Origin: Flavobacteriales bacterium | GTDB lineage: Bacteria > Bacteroidota > Bacteroidia > Flavobacteriales_F > PHOS-HE28 | Length of the DNA: 16,098 nucleotides | Direction of reading: 5' to 3' | Assembly (NCBI GenBank): GCA_016717225.1 | Contig: JADKGB010000010.1 | Location: forward strand, 1 to 16,098 | In this document: positions 13,226 through 16,098 of the stretch, piece after piece | How the letters are laid out: every line of letters starts with the position of its first letter | Numbering within the stretch: the first letter of the stretch is position 1 | Program-made: the position numbers and the translations under genes | The notes under the pieces: generated by a model | The model's input: the letters and a program-made list of their open reading frames with translations, nothing else | Database searches by the model: none | Told to the model about the DNA's origin: nothing

Positions 13226-14710
13226 ATGGCCCGCACAGTACGGACTTCATTTTTTGCGCAACTGCCGGAGAGACTAGCACAACCCCGCATACAGCAGGGT
13301 GTGGTTCTGCTGTGCGCATTCGGGCTTTACGCCAACACACTCAACCACCAATTCGCGTTGGATGACGGTCTGGTGTTGAGCGACAACGTGATCGTTCAAA
13401 AGGGTATCCGTGGCATTCCGGAGATCCTCACGAAAGACAGCTTCTTCGGTTCCATCGGAGAGTCCGCCTACCTGAGCGGCGGCCGCTATCGTCCGCTCCC
13501 GTTGATCACCTACGCGATCGAAGTGTCGTTCTTCGGATCGAAGCCCGGCGTGCATCATTTGGTGAACGTGCTGCTCTATGCGTTGACCGGTCTCGTGCTG
13601 CTTCGCTTGTTGCGGCGTTCCGTATTTCCTGATCATCCGATGGCCGCGTTCGCCGCCGCGCTGCTGTTCATCTTCCATCCCATCCACACGGAAGTGGTGG
13701 CCAACATCAAGAGCCGGGATGAACTGCTCTCGCTGCTCTTCCTCTTGCTGACGTTGCATTACCTGCTTGTACATCACAACCACACGGTTCCAGCGTCCGC
13801 GGCCTCTGGACCTCCTCGTGGAAAACAAAAAACCGCTTCCAGAACAGGAACTGGTTCCGGAGGGAACAGTGCGTTGATAAGCGCCTGCCTCTTTTTCACC
13901 TTGGCGCTTTTGAGCAAGGAGAACGGTATTGTCTTCCTGTTGATCGTGCCGCTAGCGATCTACTTCTTCACTCCGCTATCGTTGGTGAGAGCGATGCGCG
14001 CTTCGTTGCCGATCGTTCTCCTTACAGGAGCCTATCTCGCTCTGCGTTTCGTGTTGTTGGGTACTCAAAGCAAAGAAGTGACGGAGGTAATGGACAATCC
14101 CTACCTGCTGGCCACCGCACCGGAAAAGATCGCCACCATCCTGTTCGTGTTCTTGAAATACATCGGGCTGTTGCTCGTGCCACACCCGCTGACCTTCGAC
14201 TACTCGTTCAACCAGATCCCTTATCGCGGGTTCGGTGATCCATGGGTGATCGCTTCCATCATCGTGTTGTTGGGCATGTTGTTGGTGGTGGTTCGTGGGT
14301 TCTGGAAGAAAGACGTACTGGCTTGGTGCGTGGTCTTCTTTCTTGCCACGGTCATGCTCGTCTCTGGGCTGTTCTTCAACATCCGCGCCCATGGCGGAAC
14401 GTTTCATGTACCAGGCTTCCGTTCCGTTCATCATCGCCTTGGTGGAGTGTGGCCGTCGTTTGTGGGTCAGTTCTCGAACGCGTGCGATCCACATCGTTCC
14501 GGTCGGCACCACTGCATTGGTCGTGCTTGCACTCTCGGCTTCAGCATTCAAAACCGTTACGCGCAACAAAGCCTGGCGCACAAGCGACGATCTGTTCCTG
14601 CACGATCGACCACTTCCGCCAACAGCGCTCGAGCGAACACCTACGCTGGGATCGCCTGGATCCATCTCTGTGATGCAACGAACGATCCGGCAGAAAACGC
14701 TCACGCGTGA
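13226..14710 (+). CDS. TMTC/DUF1736-type GT-C glycosyltransferase, membrane part (frameshifted)
   Basis: ATG 13226 starts MARTVRTSFFAQLPERL and precedes the first membrane helix (GVVLLCAFGLYANTL). The first external loop carries the acidic FALDD motif typical of GT-C sugar transferases, then GGRYRPLPLITY, HPIHTEVVANIKSRDELLSLLF and LSKENGIVFLL, which are hallmarks of TMTC-like proteins. Several hydrophobic helices follow. At CCC 14388-14390 the frame is lost; adding two C gives NIRAPMAERFMYQASVPF in frame +3, a conserved region of the family. Coding returns to this frame near 14611 (SANSARANTYAGIAWIHL) after one missing base near 14610, then leaves again at AAAA 14694-14697. Repaired, the whole gene (13226-15135) would encode about 637 residues. 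Eukaryotic TMTCs are O-mannosyltransferases; in Bacteroidota a role in glycosylating exported proteins is inference. A -7-like CAACTTCG is at 13208-13215. Confidence 0.75.
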   Translation: MARTVRTSFFAQLPERLAQPRIQQGVVLLCAFGLYANTLNHQFALDDGLVLSDNVIVQKGIRGIPEILTKDSFFGSIGESAYLSGGRYRPLPLITYAIEVSFFGSKPGVHHLVNVLLYALTGLVLLRLLRRSVFPDHPMAAFAAALLFIFHPIHTEVVANIKSRDELLSLLFLLLTLHYLLVHHNHTVPASAASGPPRGKQKTASRTGTGSGGNSALISACLFFTLALLSKENGIVFLLIVPLAIYFFTPLSLVRAMRASLPIVLLTGAYLALRFVLLGTQSKEVTEVMDNPYLLATAPEKIATILFVFLKYIGLLLVPHPLTFDYSFNQIPYRGFGDPWVIASIIVLLGMLLVVVRGFWKKDVLAWCVVFFLATVMLVSGLFFNIRAHGGTFHVPGFRSVHHRLGGVWPSFVGQFSNACDPHRSGRHHCIGRACTLGFSIQNRYAQQSLAHKRRSVPARSTTSANSARANTYAGIAWIHLCDATNDPAENAHA

Positions 14711-15135
14711 ACAAGGCGATCGCGCTTTTCAGGAGATCGGAGTCCATCAAGCCAATGTACACGCCGAACTTCCTCAACCTGGGTGCCGCCTACTCGCGAC
14801 TCGATGACGTGCGTAGTGCGGAAGCCGTATGGGACACGGCGCGCTCGCTGGATCCGAACAGCACATTGCTCAAGCAATACGAACAATACCTGTTCGATCT
14901 GTACTACCGCAGCGGCCTGAAGGCTGGCGTGGACAAAGACAACGCAAAAGCGATCTCCGACCTGCGGAAGGCGGTGAGGTACGGCTCGTTGAAAGTGGAT
15001 GCGTGGTACAATTTGGGCGGTGCGTATTTCACGACTGGGGACACGGCTGAGGCTCGCACGTGTTGGGAGCGCACCCTGCAACTGGATCCACGGAACATGG
15101 CAGCCCAACAAGGCTTGGCAGCATTGCGTCGTTGA
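14707..15135 (+). CDS. TMTC-type glycosyltransferase, C-terminal TPR part
   Basis: This is the C-terminal segment of the gene that starts at 13226, in a third frame. The GTG at 14707 is not a real start: restoring one A in the AAAA run at 14694-14697 joins the frames as AEKRSRVNKAIALFRRSES. The segment contains TPR-like units (MYTPNFLNLGAAYSRLDDV, VDAWYNLGGAYFTTGDTAEA) and ends with LQLDPRNMAAQQGLAALRR. Soluble TPR tails after the membrane domain are normal for the TMTC/DUF1736 family, where they probably face the extracytoplasmic side and guide acceptor recognition. With the membrane part in a different frame, this fragment alone would not be functional. Confidence 0.75.
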   Translation: MNKAIALFRRSESIKPMYTPNFLNLGAAYSRLDDVRSAEAVWDTARSLDPNSTLLKQYEQYLFDLYYRSGLKAGVDKDNAKAISDLRKAVRYGSLKVDAWYNLGGAYFTTGDTAEARTCWERTLQLDPRNMAAQQGLAALRR

Positions 15136-15188
15136 CATCGGCTCATCCGAACCTGTCGAAAGTCATGTTCAGCCCAAAGCCTTGACCC

Positions 15189-15196
15189 TACTTTCG
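15189..15196 (+). promoter_or_regulatory. Putative -7 box of the small exported protein gene
   Basis: TACTTTCG matches TAnnTTTG at seven of eight positions, 18 bp before the ATG at 15215. It suggests the small gene has its own promoter despite lying only 79 bp after the glycosyltransferase stop. Confidence 0.45.
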
Positions 15197-15214
15197 AGAA
15201 CAAACCATTGGATC

Positions 15215-15568
15215 ATGCGTCACCTGCTTCTATCCCTGTTGTTCTTCTGCGCTTTGAGTCCTGCGATACGCGCACAGGACCCCGCACCCGGTGCGGTAGT
15301 TGATGCCATGGTAACAGTGCGGATCGATGGGTTCAACGATGCTGGTTTGGCACGCATAGCAGCCCGCATTGGTAAGGAAGCGAACATGAATCTGGAATAT
15401 TCCTGCGTTCGGTCCGGTATCGTAGTGCTGCACATTCGACCAGTTCAGGTGAGCGAAAAAGCGGATGTGATGGCGTTGGTGAAGCGCATCTTGCACGAGG
15501 CCGACATCAAAGGAGCCATCGATTTCCTCGATATCCACGTGGAACAGACTGGCGGCAACAAGTGCTGA
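15215..15568 (+). CDS. Small exported protein with ferredoxin-like (HMA-like) fold
   Basis: The product is 117 residues. ATG 15215 begins a signal peptide (MRHLLLSLLFFCALSPAIRAQ); the open frame extends upstream to 14999 but that part overlaps the glycosyltransferase gene. The mature ~95 residues follow a beta-alpha-beta-beta-alpha-beta order: MVTVRIDGF, a helix through ARIAARIGKEA, MNLEYSC, GIVVLHIRPV, a helix through ADVMALVKRILHEADI, then IDFLDIHVEQ. This resembles heavy-metal-associated domains but lacks the metal-binding CxxC between strand 1 and helix 1. Two cysteines remain (EYSC and the last residue). It may be a binding or chaperone-like periplasmic protein; metal binding is not supported. 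I do not know a named family. Confidence 0.65.
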   Translation: MRHLLLSLLFFCALSPAIRAQDPAPGAVVDAMVTVRIDGFNDAGLARIAARIGKEANMNLEYSCVRSGIVVLHIRPVQVSEKADVMALVKRILHEADIKGAIDFLDIHVEQTGGNKC

Positions 15569-15591
15569 CGGCCCTCGGGCTTAGAGTGGGA

Positions 15592-15607
15592 CTTGCTGAT
15601 CAGCAAG
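15592..15607. promoter_or_regulatory. 16 bp perfect palindrome
   Basis: CTTGCTGATCAGCAAG is perfectly self-complementary. It lies 23 bp after the stop of the small exported protein and about 70 bp before the symporter start, next to a GCCC-TC-GGGC mini-hairpin (15571-15580). It could be a dimeric regulator's operator for the symporter or a terminator stem. A loop-free palindrome of this length fits an operator better, but nothing here identifies the regulator. Confidence 0.35.
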
Positions 15608-15665
15608 GGCGGTAACCCGGTGATCGGCTCGCGGGGGCCGGAATGACCGTAGGCTGGGCCGAGGT

Positions 15666-15673
15666 TACTTTGG
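15666..15673 (+). promoter_or_regulatory. Putative -7 box of the symporter gene, nearly leaderless
   Basis: TACTTTGG matches TAnnTTTG at seven of eight positions and ends only 4 bp before the ATG at 15678. The transcript would begin at or within a few bases of the start codon. Confidence 0.4.
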
Positions 15674-15677
15674 CCGC

Positions 15678-16098
15678 ATGCTATCCAAGAGCAATCGACT
15701 TACACTGTGGATCCTGATCGCCATGGTGATCGGCATCGCTGTGGGCTACACCATGCATACCAGCATGGAAGAAGGTGCTCGCAAGGATGTCGCCGACAAC
15801 CTCAAGCTCCTCACCGATATCTTCCTGCGACTGGTCAAAATGATGAATCGCGCCGCTGGTGTTCAGCACCTTGGTGGTTGGTATCGCCAAGCTGGGCGAC
15901 ATGAAGACCGTTGGGCGCGTGGGCGGGCGTGCGCTGTTGTGGTTCATCAGTGCGTCGTTGGTGTCGTTGGTGCTGGGCATGTTGCTCGTGAACTTCCTGG
16001 AGCCCGGCGTTGGCCTGAACCTAAGGCCGATGTTCTGCCGCTGCCGAGTTCGCCAGGGAAAGGCCTCGGGGTTTACGATCAAGACCTTCATTGAGCAC
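15678..16098 (+). CDS. Dicarboxylate/amino acid:cation symporter, N-terminal part (frameshifted, cut by window end)
   Basis: ATG 15678 begins MLSKSNRLTLWILIAMVIGIAVGYTMHTS, the first helix of the DAACS (SLC1/GltP/DctA) family of Na+- or H+-coupled symporters for glutamate, aspartate or C4-dicarboxylates. TDIFLRLVKMM then leads into the conserved IAPLVFSTLVVGIAKLGD, but this lies in another frame because of one extra A at 15846-15847 (ATGATGAATC should read ATGATGATC). The corrected frame continues TVGRVGGRALLWFISASLVSL, VNFLEPGVGLNL and reaches GKASGFTIKTFIEH at the window edge. Between about 16020 and 16055 the frame seems to wander again (AEFA appears in a third frame), so more indels are likely. 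About 140 of the usual 400-430 residues are visible. The exact substrate cannot be told from this part. Confidence 0.8.

Overview
The window looks like a moderately GC-rich (high fifties percent by eye) chromosomal segment of an uncultured Bacteroidota, most likely a Flavobacteriales-type lineage. The evidence is four secreted proteins ending in type IX secretion system (T9SS) C-terminal sorting domains, two outer-membrane beta-barrel proteins, no evident Shine-Dalgarno sequences, and repeated matches to the Bacteroidota -7 promoter box (TAnnTTTG, here often TAnnTTCG) close to start codons. No rRNA, tRNA, CRISPR array, transposase or integrase was recognised.

Layout: (1) 163-1955, a multidomain T9SS cargo protein (lectin-like, FN3, CUB-like, FN3, sorting tail) split by one frameshift. 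(2) 2163-3017, a smaller T9SS cargo, convergent (3 bp gap) with (3) 3021-4169 minus, an outer-membrane barrel with a Bacteroidota-type C-terminal beta domain. (4) Repeat copy 1 at 4263-4460, then 4528-6025, a T9SS cargo with two tandem DNRLRE/CBM96-like domains split by a 2-base loss. (5) 6190-7683, a secreted protein of unknown function. (6) Repeat copy 2 (7715-7913), a small lipoprotein gene (7879-8208 minus) and repeat copy 3 (8356-8551). (7) 8630-9151 minus, a two-helix membrane protein. (8) 9361-10659, a TPR/coiled-coil membrane protein with no output domain. (9) 10702-12147 minus, a T9SS cargo with a Ca-binding-like motif. (10) 12296-13003 minus, an outer-membrane barrel. (11) 13226-15135, a TMTC/DUF1736-type GT-C glycosyltransferase with C-terminal TPRs, broken by three frameshifts. 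(12) 15215-15568, a small exported protein. (13) 15678-window end, the start of a dicarboxylate/cation symporter, also frameshifted.

The genes share an envelope and secretion theme but do not form one obvious operon; most have their own promoter-like box. The most unusual item is a family of three direct copies of a ~198 bp intergenic element with ~24 bp imperfect terminal inverted repeats and nested internal pairing. Copies 2 and 3 bracket the lipoprotein gene, and copy 2 supplies its last codons and stop. The second notable item is a run of frameshifts in otherwise well-preserved genes. Most are repaired by restoring one or two bases in a short homopolymer, which points to uncorrected long-read consensus errors rather than gene decay.
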